DNA from: Platanthera guangdongensis
Lineage: Eukaryota; Streptophyta; Magnoliopsida; Asparagales; Orchidaceae
DNA length: 64,000 bases
Assembly: GCA_039583875.1 (NCBI GenBank)
Contig: CM077160.1
Span: 111,619,314 to 111,683,313, forward strand
Reading direction: 5' to 3'
Part shown: positions 33,600-45,287 of the stretch, piece after piece
How the letters are laid out: each line of letters begins with the position of its first letter
Numbering within the stretch: the first letter of the stretch is position 1
Made by a program: the position numbers and the translations under genes
The notes under the pieces: model-generated
Database searches by the model: none
What the model was told of the DNA's origin: nothing
Seen by the model: the letters and a program-made list of their open reading frames with translations, nothing else

Positions 33600-34418
33600 G
33601 ATTTAACATGCCTAATTCAATTTTGAATTAATTGAACTTAGTTTCATCTAGTGGTTTAGTAAACATGTCAGCAATTTGATTATGTGTGGTGACAAATTCC
33701 AAACAAATATCTTCTTTTTCAACATGTTCTCTAATAAAGTGAAATCTAATTTCTATATGCTTTATTCTGCTATGTGATATAGGGTTTTTAGCAGTATAAA
33801 TTGCACTTATAGAATCACAAAATAGTGGAGTTTTACTTACCTTTAGACCATAGTCTTCAAGTTGATGTTGAATCCATAGAAGCTAAGCACAACAGTTGTC
33901 TACAACAATATACTCAGATTTTGCAATGGAAATTGTCACACTAGTTTGCTTCTTACTGCTCCATGATACTAGTCTACCACCTAGAAACTGACATGTGCCA
34001 GTGGTACTCTTCCTATCTTCTTTGCAACCTGCAAAGTCTGCATCTGAAAAACCAGTTTGTAGAAAGTCTCTATTCTTAGGGTACCAAAGACCAAGATTAG
34101 GTGTGCCCTTAAGATATCTCAATATTCTCTTAACAGCAGTATAATGAGATTCTTTAGGGCTTGCTTGATACCTAGCACAGACACATGTAGCATACATAAT
34201 GTCTGGTCTACTAGCAGTTAAGTATAGGAGGGAGCCAATTATCCCTCTATACAAAGACTCATCTACAGGTTTTCCTGCATCATCTTTGCCTAAAGGCATA
34301 CTTGTCCCCATTGAAGTTCTCATGGTAGTGGATGACTCCATACCATATTTCTTAATTAACTCCTTGGTGAACTTAGACTGTGTGATGGACAATCCCTCAT
34401 CAGTCTGTCTTACTAACA
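33600..34418 (-). pseudogene. pol: Copia RT tail and RNase H of D
   Basis: A long open stretch (34419-33883) encodes QSKFTKELIKKYGMES, SLLYLTASRPDIMYATC, DADFAGCKEDRKSTTGTC and SWSSKKQTSVTIS, the end of RT and start of RNase H. A stop near 33880 is followed by the remaining RNase H text (YHFIREHVE-type and FTKPLDETKF-type, about 33740-33610). The RT catalytic region is missing because the element ends at 34418. Confidence 0.88.
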
Positions 34419-34632
34419 AGGGTGCAATTACACTTGCTTCGGAACCTAGATCTCATCAGCACACCAAGCACATGCTTTGGTGGTTCCATCTAATTCGAGA
34501 GATTGTCGATCGAGGAGAAGTGAGCATTAGTAGAGTGCCTACTGAGGAAAACATTGTGGATCCATTGACAAAGCCTCTTGCATAGAGAAAGCATGACTAT
34601 CATGTTAGATCTATGAGTATACGATACCCAAA
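34415..34632 (+). pseudogene. pol: Copia RNase H tail of element J
   Basis: Plus strand: NKGAITLASEPRSHQHTKHM, WFHLIREIVDRGEVSI, and EENIVDPLTKPLA ending in a stop at 34585, then a remnant of the RSMGIRY-type tail. This is the C-terminal end of a copia RNase H of a different lineage from the SIRE elements. It begins exactly where the oppositely oriented D stops. Confidence 0.8.
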
Positions 34633-34639
34633 ATGATCA

Positions 34640-35835
34640 ACTCTAATTTAAGTTTTGTGGATTGTATGTTTAATGGCAGTAATTTTTCATTTGTTGAATA
34701 ATGTACTATATTCATTTCATTTATATATTTTGGCAAGTTCTTTTATTGTGTTATTATTTCTATTAAGATAGACTAGTTAACTGTATAAATGCCCTTAGAG
34801 TGTTTACTTTCATAGGTCAAGTAATGACATGAAGTGAGAACCTATGGTATTAGAAGCTTCATTCTTAAAAGGTTCATGGTCGTTATATCATCTTAGAAGC
34901 TAAGAGCGATGATGATACCTTTAAGACTAGCATGTGCATTGACTGATGGCCGTTCCTCACAGGTCATGATATTGTGATATAAAGTCACCACATGGGTACT
35001 TGTTATGAACAAGTTGTACTGGGCAGACTCACCATGGAAATACTTTGTGGATTGTTATATAAACATGTCACAAGTATGGCTTAAGTGGCAATGGTGTTTG
35101 TGGTCCTTTGATATGAAGTCATAGTACTTATTGAGTGAGGAAGAGCGTGCCTTGATGCTATCAAAAGTCAGTCTTGAGAAAGTTGGATGATAAAGATGGT
35201 TATTGGCTACGTTACAAATCATTTGGGTGTTTGTGTGTGAGCAGAGATGGGATTTGTTCTCCTATGTCACAGGAGTTGCATCCATGAGCCCCTTGATGGA
35301 ATGGGACTGAGAAATGCATGGTCATGCTTGGTTGAGTCAATATATGATATTGGACTCACCAATTTCTGGAAGTCCATTCTAGATCAAGAAAATTAGGATT
35401 GAACAATTATGAGGGTGACACGGTATGTACCTCTCATTCTATCCGGATGTAAGGGACGAAAGGATATGACAAAACATATACATTAGTCACAATGGCTTTT
35501 GAGTTTTAAAATCTTATTGCTTGGGGAGCAATGATGCATTGCTATATGTCGCTCATTATTTATGAAGCTTTGTTTGATACTTTGTAGATCAAGTGAGAGA
35601 CTGGTAGTGCTACCACGGTGATATGGAAGTGATCAAGTATGTAGCCTCACTGCCAACGCAATATGAGTCTATGGGGTCGCACATAAGAGCTTTGGATAAG
35701 TTGGAAAGGTTTGTGTTGGCCTTGCTCATATGTGATATGAGTAAAGGGTCTGGCCTATAATGTTTTGGACATGGTGGAATTTCATTCTGGGACCTGCATT
35801 GTGAATATGGGTCGACCAATATGAAGTCGGCATGT
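34640..35835 (+). other. Non-coding remainder of J with a gag-like patch
   Basis: No clear LTR borders. Around 35610-35745, one plus-strand frame reads MEVIKYVASLPTQYESMG and then LDKLERFVLALLICDMSKG, resembling the copia gag motif with a conserved SLP-x-x-Y. If real, an LTR lies between 34640 and 35580, followed by the start of a second copy. Confidence 0.35.
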
Positions 35836-35837
35836 GC

Positions 35838-36060
35838 TAAGGGAAATTCGTCGAGCATGGGTTAGAGGTTTCGACGAATTGTCTAAATTCGGTGAGTATC
35901 ATCGTGGTCTCTAATTGATTCGTCGAGTATCATCATGATCTTTCGCTGATTCGTCGAGTATCGTCGTGACCTCTTCACAATTCGTTGTGTATCGTCGTGG
36001 CCACCTGTCGATTCGTCGAATATCAGTTAGATACTCGCCGAATTCTGTCTCGACAGGTTT
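35838..36060 (+). repeat. TTCGTCGA-type motif array, probable LTR fragment
   Basis: About eight copies of ATTCGTCGA(G) or its variants with ATCATCGTGG-type spacers, ending in GTCTCGACAGGTTTATTTC, which parallels the end of the array in LTR N (TTCGACAGGTTCG). Likely a piece of a plus-strand SIRE LTR. Confidence 0.6.
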
Positions 36061-36538
36061 ATTTCTTCTAAGTCCTTTTGGCGGGTCTGTGGGTATCAGC
36101 TTGGGTGGTTCGGTTCAAGGTATGAATACGTTTTACTATTGAACCGAAAGTGTGACTGTTCATTTCAAAACCTAAATCGTGAAACCGACGGCTTCTTCTT
36201 TGCGACAGAACTGTTTCGCATCATCAACAATAGCGATGTCTGCGGGAGAAAGGAGCGATGGTGGCGGCGCTCAAGGAAGAGAGGAGTGATGGTGGAGGTG
36301 GCCGCGGGAGAGAGAAGCGGCGACGGCGGCGTCCGCATAAGAGAGGAGCAACGACAGGGGCGGCGGTCGTGGTGTTGCAAGGCGAAGACGGCAAGGATCA
36401 TGGTGTTGGGAGACGACGGGGGCGGTATCCGCGAAATGGATGGGGACACGCAGTCATCTCACGGTCGACGTCCCCCCGGTGAAAGCCGCACCACCCAATT
36501 GGGGGAGGGGCAACAGTTACCCGCCACGTCTCCCTAAT
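36061..36538. other. Non-coding, purine-rich stretch
   Basis: Open frames are made of Arg/Gly-rich low-complexity text without any domain. No gene called. Confidence 0.4.
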
Positions 36539-36626
36539 GGGGAGTGCACATCACTCCCCAAAAGGGAGATCGTGCAGGGCGTTGACCAAGTCAGCGCCTA
36601 GAGGGGCGCTGACTTGGTCAACGCCC
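36539..36626. repeat. Two adjacent perfect hairpins
   Basis: First: GGGGAGTG (36539-36546), 5-base loop, CACTCCCC (36552-36559). Second: a 22-bp perfect stem, left arm 36577-36598 and right arm 36605-36626, with the 6-base loop TAGAGG; the arm contains GTTGACCAAGTCAGCGCC. Confidence 0.9.
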
Positions 36627-36653
36627 CTACCATCTACTAGTAAAAATCCTCAT

Positions 36654-37360
36654 TGGTTGGCTGCGAGTTCCCGCGCACGCGGCGCGGGCGAGTTCCCGCG
36701 CGCGCGGCGCGGGCGGGCGAGATCCTGCGGGCGCGGCGTGGGCGCGGCGGGATCCCGCACACGCGGCGCCGGAGGGCGGGCTCCCACGCGGCGCGGGCGG
36801 GCGTGATCCCGCGCGCGCGGTGTGGGCGGGCGGGATCCCGTGCGCGCGGCGCGGGCGGGCGGGATCCCACGCGCACGGCGCGGGCGGTCGGGATCCCACG
36901 CAGGCGGGCGGGATCCCGCGCGCGCGGCGCGGGCGGGCGGGATCCCGCGCGCGCGGCGCGGGCGGGCGGGATCCCGCGCGCGCGGCGCGGGCGGGCGGGA
37001 TCCCGCGCGCGCGGCGCGGGCCGGCGGGATCCCGCGCGCGCGGCGCGGGGCGGGCGGGATCCCGCGGCACGGGGCGGGCGGGATCGCGCCCGGCGCGGGG
37101 CGGGCGGGATCCCGCGGGCGCGGCGCGGGGCGGGCGGGATCCCGCGGGCGCGGCGCGGGGCGGGCGGGATACCGCGGGCGCGGCGCGGGGCGGGCGGGAT
37201 CCCGCGCACGCGGCGCGCGGCGGGCGGGATCCCGCGCGCGCGGCGCGGGGCGGGCGGGATCCCGCGCGCGCGGCGCGGGGCGGGCGGGATCCCGCACAGG
37301 CAGGCGGGCGGGATCCCGCACGCGCGGCGCGGGCGGGCGGGATCCCACGTGCGCGGCGCG
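36654..37360. repeat. GC-rich minisatellite, 28-30-bp units, about 24 copies
   Basis: The unit contains GGGCGGGCGGGATCCCGCGCG and GCGGCGC. Every unit has the palindrome GCGGGATCCCGC or a close variant. It is almost purely G+C and CpG-dense. Later units (37050-37310) carry one extra G. It stops abruptly at LTR I (37361). Confidence 0.95.
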
Positions 37361-38188
37361 TGAAAGTGAGAGTTAGATCTGAAATACTCTAGAGGGGGGT
37401 GAATAGAGTATTCTTAAAAAATTCTTAACAGCTCTTACAGCTTTTGCTGTAAATTAAAAGTGCAGAAATAAATATAGCTAGCATATAATAAACCTAAAAC
37501 ACAAGCACAGCAAGAACAAAAGAAAAAGGGGCAACTAGACGACATAAGAATTTTATAGTTGTTCCCCAACCTGGGTACATCCACTCTTCTACCACCCTTG
37601 ATAAGAATCCACTCAGATTTTTGATCAAGTGCTTGACACTAATGAGCTTTTGATCAGGTGCTCAAAAACCAACCCACGTCTTTTGATCAGGAGACTTGCA
37701 ACCAAGGAATCACTTTTGAAGGGAGATGACAACTCTTTATACAGTGGGGAGGTGAGAGATGATTTTGTCTTCTCTTTCTCAATATACAACTGAGAAGTCT
37801 GTGGATTTGATTATAGCTTATGGCTCCCCCTGAGATGTAGAATGAATCAGGGAAAACAGGAGCTAAGATTCAGGGTGATAGGTCTTCAAACTGAATTCTT
37901 GATCAGCAATAATCTTCAGGAACTTCTTTGACAGATGGAACTGATGTTGTCCTTTTGAAGTGTCCTGGAGTGCTTGAAGAAAGAAGACTCTAGATATAGG
38001 TATTGTTGTTCTTCTTCTTAAGGTACTGATGAGCTTCTGGTCGAGGGCTTCTTTGTATCAGAGAATGCTTCTTGTTGACAGAGCAGATTGTTCAAGACTG
38101 AATATTTCTCTGTGTCGCTGTAATCTCTGTATGCCTCTGAGTGCATTGTGCTCTGTGTATAACTTTTTTAATGATCCTTGATTGTGTC
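37361..38188 (-). mobile_element. SIRE copia LTR fragment I, split by element H
   Basis: The terminal part of a minus-strand LTR: the plus strand begins TGAAAGTGAGAGTTAGATC then TACTCTAGAGGGGGGTGAAT, as H does at 38189. It includes the TTATAGTTGTTCCCCAACCTGGGTACATCCACT box (written here as one conserved block at 37551-37585, in shorter form in H). It ends at 38188, where the end of H begins, so the rest should lie beyond the window. Confidence 0.8.
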
Positions 38189-40126
38189 TGAAAGTGAGGG
38201 TTAGGTCTACAATACTCTAGAGGGGGGTGAATATAGTATATTTAAAAATTTGTTAGGTCCCTATAATAGTGCTAATACAGCTCTTGCTGTAAACTGAAAA
38301 TGTGCAGTAATTAAGAAACTGGAAAACAGAAAATTATAATCCTAATCACAGCCACACAACAAGAACAAAAAGAAAAATATAGGCAACCAAACGACACAAG
38401 AAATTTATAGTGGTTCCCCAAATCTGGGTAGTCCACTCTTCTACGACCCTTGCTAGGAATCCACTCAGGTTTTTGATCAGGTGTCTGACACCAATGGGTT
38501 TTGATCAGGTCCCCAAAAACCAACTCAAGTCTTTTGGTTAGGAGACTTGCAACCAGGAATCACTTTTGAAGGGAGATGACAACACTTTATACAGGAGGGG
38601 GTGAGAGAGTGATTTTGTCTTCTTTTTCTCAATAAACTGAGAAGACATATGTGGATTGATGTTTAGAAAAAGCTCCCGCTGAATTATTGAATGGTTCATG
38701 AAGATTTGGAAGCTTTGTTGTAGGGTGATAGGTCTTCAATCAGAGTTCTTGACAAGCAGTGATGCAGGAGCTTCTTGACTGATTTGATATCTGTTGTCCT
38801 TGGAAGTCCTGGAGAAAATATGGAAGAAGAAGACTCTTGATATTGTATGATTATTCTTCTTCTTCAAAATGAAGATCACTGCATGTCACTGTAAGCTTCA
38901 GCATGATTTTCTTGAGTGAAGCTTTTCTGCTACTGTATGAATTCTTGCAGTCAGTCTGTGTGTGTTTTTTTTGACTGAGTATATTCTTCTTCTTGTCGTA
39001 CTACTGTTAATTCTCGATCCTCTTTTCTTCTATATGTTTTCAAAAATTTGAATCCTCTGTAATTAATGTTGACGCCTTGAGAATAATCGGCATTGAATCA
39101 TTTCCTCAACTGTCCCGTGGAAAATCGGCAAATAATATTCTTGAAGAAGACCGTAATAAATGCTCCTTCTAACGGATACATTCAGAGAATGTAGAGCAAT
39201 AATTACTTAGGAATTTCCGCATTAGAATGGGGACAGAATGCCGGAAATGGCTAAGTCTGGAATCGTCGAACAGTTGGCAGAATTCGTCGAACTGAGTTAC
39301 CAATTCGTCGAGCGGAGATATTGAATTCGTCGACCAGACAACTTCCTGTTCGTCGAGCTGAGTTCCAAGATCGTCGAGCTGATAATAGAACTTGCATGCT
39401 TCAGAACCTTTGCCTTTTCTATCAGAAGTTCGTCGAGCTCACAATTGCGTTCGTCGACTGGAGTTCAGCAACAATTCTGGACTAAGTCAAGTATTTTGTG
39501 TTGACTGATATTCTGTGTGTCGACATGAATCTTTCGGTGTCGACACAGGTGGATGTCGACTGATTAGTCTTGGTGTCGACACAAGTTTTCTAGTGTCGAC
39601 ATAAGTTTTCTGGTGTCGACATAGTTGGTGTCGACACATACCCTAAGTGTCGACACAAATCTTCTGGTTCCAGAATTTGTCGAGTAGAGTACTGAGTTCG
39701 TCGACCTGAGAAGTTGTGTACTGGAGGTCCAAATTCGTCGAGCTCAGAATCTTGTTCGTCGACCAATGTCTGAAGTTAGACTTAGAAAAATCTGGAGTTA
39801 TCCTGACTTTGGTTTGTTGAAGTGTCCCAGTTTTCGTCGACCAGAGAGTGAAGATCGTCGAGCTCAGCGCAGAGAAATATCTCAAGATCGTCGAGCTGAG
39901 AACGTCTTTCGTCGACCTGAGTTCGACGAACGTCGAACTCATTTTTTACTTAGTCTTGAAATCTTCTAATTCTTGAGTCTCTGGCAGTCTTGTTGATAGC
40001 TGGTCCATCTGATGTTGACTCTAAGGACTTGGCCTAGACTCTAGGACACAACTTTGACACTGGCTATACATGTTGGGTCATATCCTAAGTTAGTGAACCT
40101 AGCCCAAATCAACTAGGGATCCAACA
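38189..40126 (-). repeat. 3' LTR of copia H, about 1.94 kb
   Basis: On the minus strand it starts TGTTGGATCC after an AAATAGGGGGAGAT tract and ends CACCCCCCTCTAGAGTATTG...CCCTCACTTTCA. It is the same family as I. It carries mixed TTCGTCGA and GTGTCGACAC motifs (39260-39950). Confidence 0.85.
39260..39950 (-). repeat. Mixed motif array in LTR H
   Basis: TTCGTCGAGCTGAG/TTCGTCGACC-type motifs flank a central block of GTGTCGACAC palindromes (39500-39650). This is the only array in the window where both motif types are interleaved. Confidence 0.85.
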
Positions 40127-40499
40127 ATCTCCCCCTATTTGGGTGAGGTCACTAATAGACTCAAAACATAAACATAATAAGAAAAAAAGATATATCTAGC
40201 AGAGAATTACTAACACATGCAGCAGATATATATGTACATAAGCTTTATTTAAACAGATAACACATTTTGAAGGCAAATGCAGAAAGAAAAACAAAGAAAC
40301 AAAGTAAGGATTCCTTCTTCTGCTTCTTCTCTATGGACTTGTCTTCTTTAGTCTTTTCGTCTGCCTTTGTAAAGATAATTTATCTCTTTGGATCCAAAGC
40401 CTGTGTCTGTGTCATTGTCATGTCAGCTGCCTCAATAATCTTCAGGGATGTAGTTCTGGGGACAACTACTTCAGGATGTAGCTTCATGTAATCATCAAT

Positions 40500-43100
40500 A
40501 TTAAATAACTTATTTGCTTTATCAAATCGTTTGAGTTCTTCCTTCCTGTATTTGGACATAGTGGAATATCTGATATATCTTTGCCTTCAGCATTTGCCTT
40601 ATTAATCAAAGATAGACCAACAAGTTCCTGGAACTTGGTCATTTTAGCAATGTTTGCTATTTCAGGATTCTCAAAAGGAACAGGTGGTTAATATGGTCTT
40701 TCAGGACTATTAGCCTTCTGATCTGCAAGGATACTTTGTTGTTCCTGCTGAGTTTGTTGATGTTGTTGATGTTGCTATTGTTGAGTTTCTGAAGAGTGAT
40801 GTCTTTGCTGACTGCTTCCAGAAGATCTCCCTTGATGTCTCTGATAAGTTTGCATAGGGGCAGATCTCTGAGAGCTAGAGCCAGTGGCACCAGCTGCTGG
40901 AGAAGGTGGAGGAGGTGGATCTCTTCTATATCTCTGAACTGGTGGAGGAGAATATTTTCTACTTCTTTTCTTCTCCTTTTGCTGATTTCTAGACAACCAC
41001 ATCCATGCTGGCATTCCTTTGTAAGGAGTAATATTTTGAAGAATGTAGTATGGAGTGTCATTCTTTGAGCTTATCTTAGCAGCAGCAGGAGGAGGGGCTT
41101 TCCTTTTCTTTGACAATAGTTTCTTCTTTTTCTTAGCTTCTTCATCTGAATCTTCTTCATCATCATCATCATCTGAATCCTGAGGATTATCATATAAAGC
41201 ATATATCTCTCAAGATGTCCTCAGATATAATAGGTTTTTCAGTTGGAACTTGAACTGAGATTTCAGCTGCTTTTGTTTCTTCATCAATGATAGCCAAGAT
41301 CAACTCATCTAGATCTGGCATAGGAGAGTCATCCATCACAAAGATTGGTGCTGAGATATCTTTTGGAGGGGATGTAATGACTGTCAAGGTTGGTGCAGAA
41401 ACTGGAATTACAAAGCTATCACATAGTTGCTTAGCAACTGCTTGACTGACAGGAGAGGTATAAGGAATAATAGCCAAGTGTGCCTTAGTAAAATTTGCTG
41501 GAAGAGGATGCATATATACAGTATCAAAAGTTTGCAGCAATTCTTCTAAGTTAACTGTGGGATTTAGGGTAAAATCACCAACAGTTGTGAATCCTTCAGA
41601 ATCTGACTCATCAAAGTCCATGTCAGTATCAATGAAATCAATTAAATCTTTATCTATATAATCTGTATATGCTGCTGTGAGGACTAATGTATCTGCTGGT
41701 GCTGGAGCTAAAGAGTTTGAAGCTGTAGCTGCTGCTTCTTCATCAGGCATCTCCCCCTGCCTGGTGTCAGTGGGTACTGAGGCCAGGCCCCTGACTGAGG
41801 AGGGGGCAGCAGTGAGGGCAGATATTTGGGCAGATAAAGATGTAATGGTGGTAGCAAGAGGTGTAATAGCCGCTGCTATTAGGGATTTCAGAAGAGGGGT
41901 GATGATAGTGAGGATAGATGAGATGGTAGAGGGGTCCAATGAGAAAGGTGTAGATGGTGTTGCAGTTGGTGTGGAAGAGGTGGCAACTATTGAGGGAACA
42001 GAGGGTGGAACATCAGGGATATGAAGGTTAGATGTGGATGGGGATGGAAGGGTGGCATCTTACATCATGGTGTCTGATGGTAGGATGTAAGATGGTATGG
42101 AGGACAGATGTGGGGGAAGTGGAGACTGTGGTGGTGTAGAAATATATGTGTCATGAGGGGATTCAAGAGGTGTGGGTGGTTGATTTTCATGAAGGGAGGA
42201 AGATGGAATGTCAGTGATGTGGACTGGTAAAGATGGGGTGACTGGGGATTGTGTTGTTGTTGGAAGGGGGGCTGGAAGAGAAGATGTGGAAGGAATTTTC
42301 TCTTCAGCAGGGTGGGGAGTGGCTTTAATAGCCCTTGTGCCTTCAGAAGCTTTGATGGAAGAGGTGGAAGCCTGAGAGGGCTTAGTGATGGTCCTCTCCC
42401 ATCTGCCAAATAAGGCACAAGTTAGCCTTTTACTGGAATTTATGAATATGGTCTGGGAGAACAGGGATTCAGCAGCCTTTTCCTGTAGGAAGATTCCTAG
42501 AACTCTTCCAAAACATACTTACTTCTTAGAGTTCTTCTTCTTTATCAAATCAAACAGAAGCTGTGCCCAGTTGATTGGCTTCTTGTTGATGATTGCACAC
42601 ATAACTAAAAACTGGTATCTGGTGATATAATCGCGTGCAGTATGCTTTCCAAGTAACACTTTGCCAACTAAGTCTGCTAGAACCTTACAGGGCGCGGACA
42701 AATGTTTCTTCAACAGTTTATTAGGGTTTTCTCCAGCATACTCCATGAGGTTTAACATCATATCAGACTCCTCTGTTTTAATTTCGAGGTCCTCTTCTCC
42801 ATTTTTCAATCCAAAAATCTCAGTTAAGATTGCGGGGGTTAAAGAAATTGAGTTACCCGCGACAGTACCTGTCATGGTGTTCTCTTCTGTTGAGTATAGT
42901 GTGTATACCCATTCCCTGATTTCCATGCTGTGCAGTTTGATCCTTCTCGTCATCAGGGTTTTTAGTTCCAGTTCTTCACAAAGTTCCAGGATATACAGAA
43001 AGATTGGATCCGAATGATGAAACGAATCGAAATCCACGTCAAATCCTGTATCAAACATCATTGCTGTGAGATTGCTTGCCAGAGTCGCCATTGAAATCAC
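40500..43100 (-). pseudogene. Envelope-like ORF of copia H (broken)
   Basis: It begins MATLASNL (ATG at 43091) and stays open for about 190 codons. Blocks such as VLLGKHTARDYITRYQFLVMC and NWAQLLFDLIKK correspond to VLICKPGSHDHISADMFKIL and NWGELLFEKIKD of E, although N-terminal similarity is otherwise weak. A frame shift near 42520 precedes a WERTI block and a long Pro/Ser/Thr-rich linker (42400-41950). An acidic segment (41939-41190) and a Lys-then-Gln/Pro-rich segment (41116-40657) follow, each in a shifted frame. The YFPKP-FERQ module of the other copies is not seen. It is a divergent, decayed member of the family. Confidence 0.72.
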
Positions 43101-43229
43101 CTAAAAGAAAGACAAGAAACGACGATCAAGTGCAAGGGAACAGAAAGCGCGGGATGGAGGTCGAATAAAACCTAGATATAAGGTTTTCCAGAATATGAAT
43201 CGACAAACTCCGTTCCACGAAAATAAAAT

Positions 43230-43480
43230 TACTTCTTCGAACTGAGGTTGACGAAATAGTTTAAAGTTAAATAATTTGTCGATCTCATTCAGAAGACGTG
43301 AAGACAATTCGTCGAACTCCGGTCGACGAATATCTTCTGAAGCAAGTTCGTCGAACTCCGGTCGACGAAAATTGTTTCACACAAAGAATTCGGCGAACTC
43401 CGTTCGACGAATATCTCTCAAACCTTCCCCGGTTCGTCGAACTCCGTTCGACGAATGTTGGAAAATTCATCGAATGTAGA
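43230..43480 (-). repeat. Inverted-pair array of TTCGTCGA in the pol-to-envelope spacer of H
   Basis: Repeating pairs ATTCGTCGAACTCCG and GTTCGACGAAT (or GGTCGACGAA) give five to six inverted repeats of TTCGTCGA around a 7-8-base centre. The same half-site fills the LTR of H. Confidence 0.88.
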
Positions 43481-43509
43481 CAGAACTTAAGCTAAGTATT
43501 CTCCATTGA

Positions 43510-44977
43510 TCATCCCAGCTGATTTAGAAAGAAAACATGATTTTTCTCATCTACAGGTTTGGTGAATATATCAGTTTTTTGTAAATCAGTGTAGATATAG
43601 ACAAGCTTAATCTTATTTTTGTCTACACACTCTCTAATGAAATGATATTTTATGTCAATATGCTTAGTCCTATTATGGTGAACTGGATTTTGTGCTATGG
43701 CTATAACACTGGTATTATCACAAAATAGGGTTGAATTATTTAAGTTGAACCCATAATCTAGAAGCTGATTCTGTATCCAGAGCATCTGGGAACAGCAGCT
43801 GCCTGCAGTAATATATTCTGCTTCAGTAGTTGAAGTTGACACTGATGTTTGCTTTTTACAGAACCATGATACTAATTTCATACTCAGGAACTGGCAGGTT
43901 CCTGAAGTACTTTTTCTATCAACCCTGCATCCAGCAAAATCAGCATCAGAGTATCTAGTTAACTCAAATTCTGATTCAGGAAGATATCATAGGCCTAGAT
44001 CAGGATAAATCTTTATATATCTTAAAATCCTTTTTAAGAAAATTAGATGAGATTCTTTAGGGTTCACTTGGAACCTAGCACAAAGGCATGTTGCAAACAT
44101 AATATCTGGCCTACTTGTTGTGAGGTATAATATGGACCCAACAATGCCCCTATAAAGTTTCTGATCTACAGGTTTTCCTGGTATATCAGAATCCACAACA
44201 ACATTGGTGGTCGTGGGAGTTTTCTTAGCTGAGGCATCAGCCATCCCAAACTTCTTTAGAAGTTCTTTAGTATACTTTGCTTGAGAGATGAAGATGCCAT
44301 CAAGGAGCTATTTCACTTGGAGACCAAGGAAATATGAAAGCTCTCCCATGCTACTCATTTCAAATTTAAAATGCATGAGGTCAGAAAACCTCTTGCATAA
44401 TTTTGAATCTGTAGAGCCAAATATAATGTCATCTACATAGATTTGTACTAACAAGATTTGGTCCTTATGATGCCTAGTGAAAATGGTTTTATCTACAGTT
44501 CCTCTTGTAAATTTATGCTCTAATAAGAAACTTGTTAAGGTCTCATATCAAGCTCTTGGAGCTTGCTTTAGACCATAAAGAACCTTATTTAATTTAAAGA
44601 CATAAGAGGGATAAGTTGGAGAAACAAAACCTGGAGGTTGTTCTACATAAATCTCTTCTTGTAACACTCCATTTAAGAAGACACTTTTCACATCCATTTG
44701 AAAAACTTTGAATCTTTTGAATGCTGCATAGGCAAGGAAGATCCTTATAGCTTCCAACCTTGCAACAGGTGCAAAGGTCTGATCATAGTCAATTCCTTCC
44801 TCTTGCCTATATCCTTGAGCAACAAGCCTAGCCTTATTCCTCACAATGACTCCTTGGGCATCAAGATTATTCCTGAAAACTCATTTGGTTCCAATAACTG
44901 GGTAGTTTTGGGGTCTTGGAACCAAATCCCAAACTCTACATCTCTCAAATTGGTTTAGTCCCTCTTACATTGCAAGG
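43510..44977 (-). pseudogene. pol: Copia RT and RNase H of H
   Basis: Minus strand: [40 protein letters not shown], then YVDDIIFGSTDSKLCKRF near 44440, PDIMFATCLCARF, and RNase H with SGTCQFL, SVSTSTTEAEYI and TKHIDIKYHF, ending FTKPVDEKN at 43510. Stops: TGA for Trp near 44882, one after KQAPRA near 44548, one near 44310 and one near 43986. The text upstream of 44977 is cut by element G. Confidence 0.9.
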
Positions 44978-45287
44978 TGAAAGATAGAGTACCTAAACAC
45001 CTAGAGGGGGGTGAATAGGTGACCTAATCCTTTTTAAACTTTAATGGCAGCAAACAGTTATATCACAGAATCTACTCTACTTTATCACAGCAATCACACA
45101 GCAAAACACAATCACAGCACATCAGACACAGTGTTTTATAGTGGTTCCCCAAGCTTTGGGTACATCCACTTTCCCCCTTCGCCTATCTAGCAGTGTACTA
45201 GATTCGGCCAAACTTCACCACTGTCTCAGAACCCAAACTGGTTCCTACACCTCAGGCCCAAAGCCCTACAACTCAGCTTTTCCACAA

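Larger units (their letters stand above)
22897..34418 (-). mobile_element. SIRE-type copia D (minus strand), split by gypsy B
   Basis: Reading the minus strand: RT tail and RNase H (34418-33600), spacer with GTGTCGACAC array, envelope-like ORF (33075-31830 and 26439-24892), polypurine tract AATAGGGGGAGAT, then 3' LTR (24627-22897). Element B (26440-31829) sits inside the envelope-like ORF. The 5' half is lost at a junction with copia J near 34418. Confidence 0.88.
38189..44977 (-). mobile_element. SIRE-type copia H (minus strand), 3' part
   Basis: Minus-strand order: RT (from 44977), RNase H to 43510, spacer with inverted TTCGTCGA motifs (43480-43230), broken envelope-like ORF (43100 to about 40500), polypurine tract, and 3' LTR (40126-38189). 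Copia G is inserted in the RT coding region at 44977/44978, so the 5' half should lie beyond the window. Confidence 0.88.

Noticed and set aside
36139..36537. Possible 132-codon protein
   Set aside because: Low-complexity Arg/Gly text without homology; no promoter or neighbouring exon signals.
36627..37392. Overlapping long open frames on both strands with Arg-Gly-Ala-Asp-Pro repeats
   Set aside because: They are translations of the GC-rich minisatellite, which lacks A/T-containing stop codons in any frame. No domain, and several frames are equally open.
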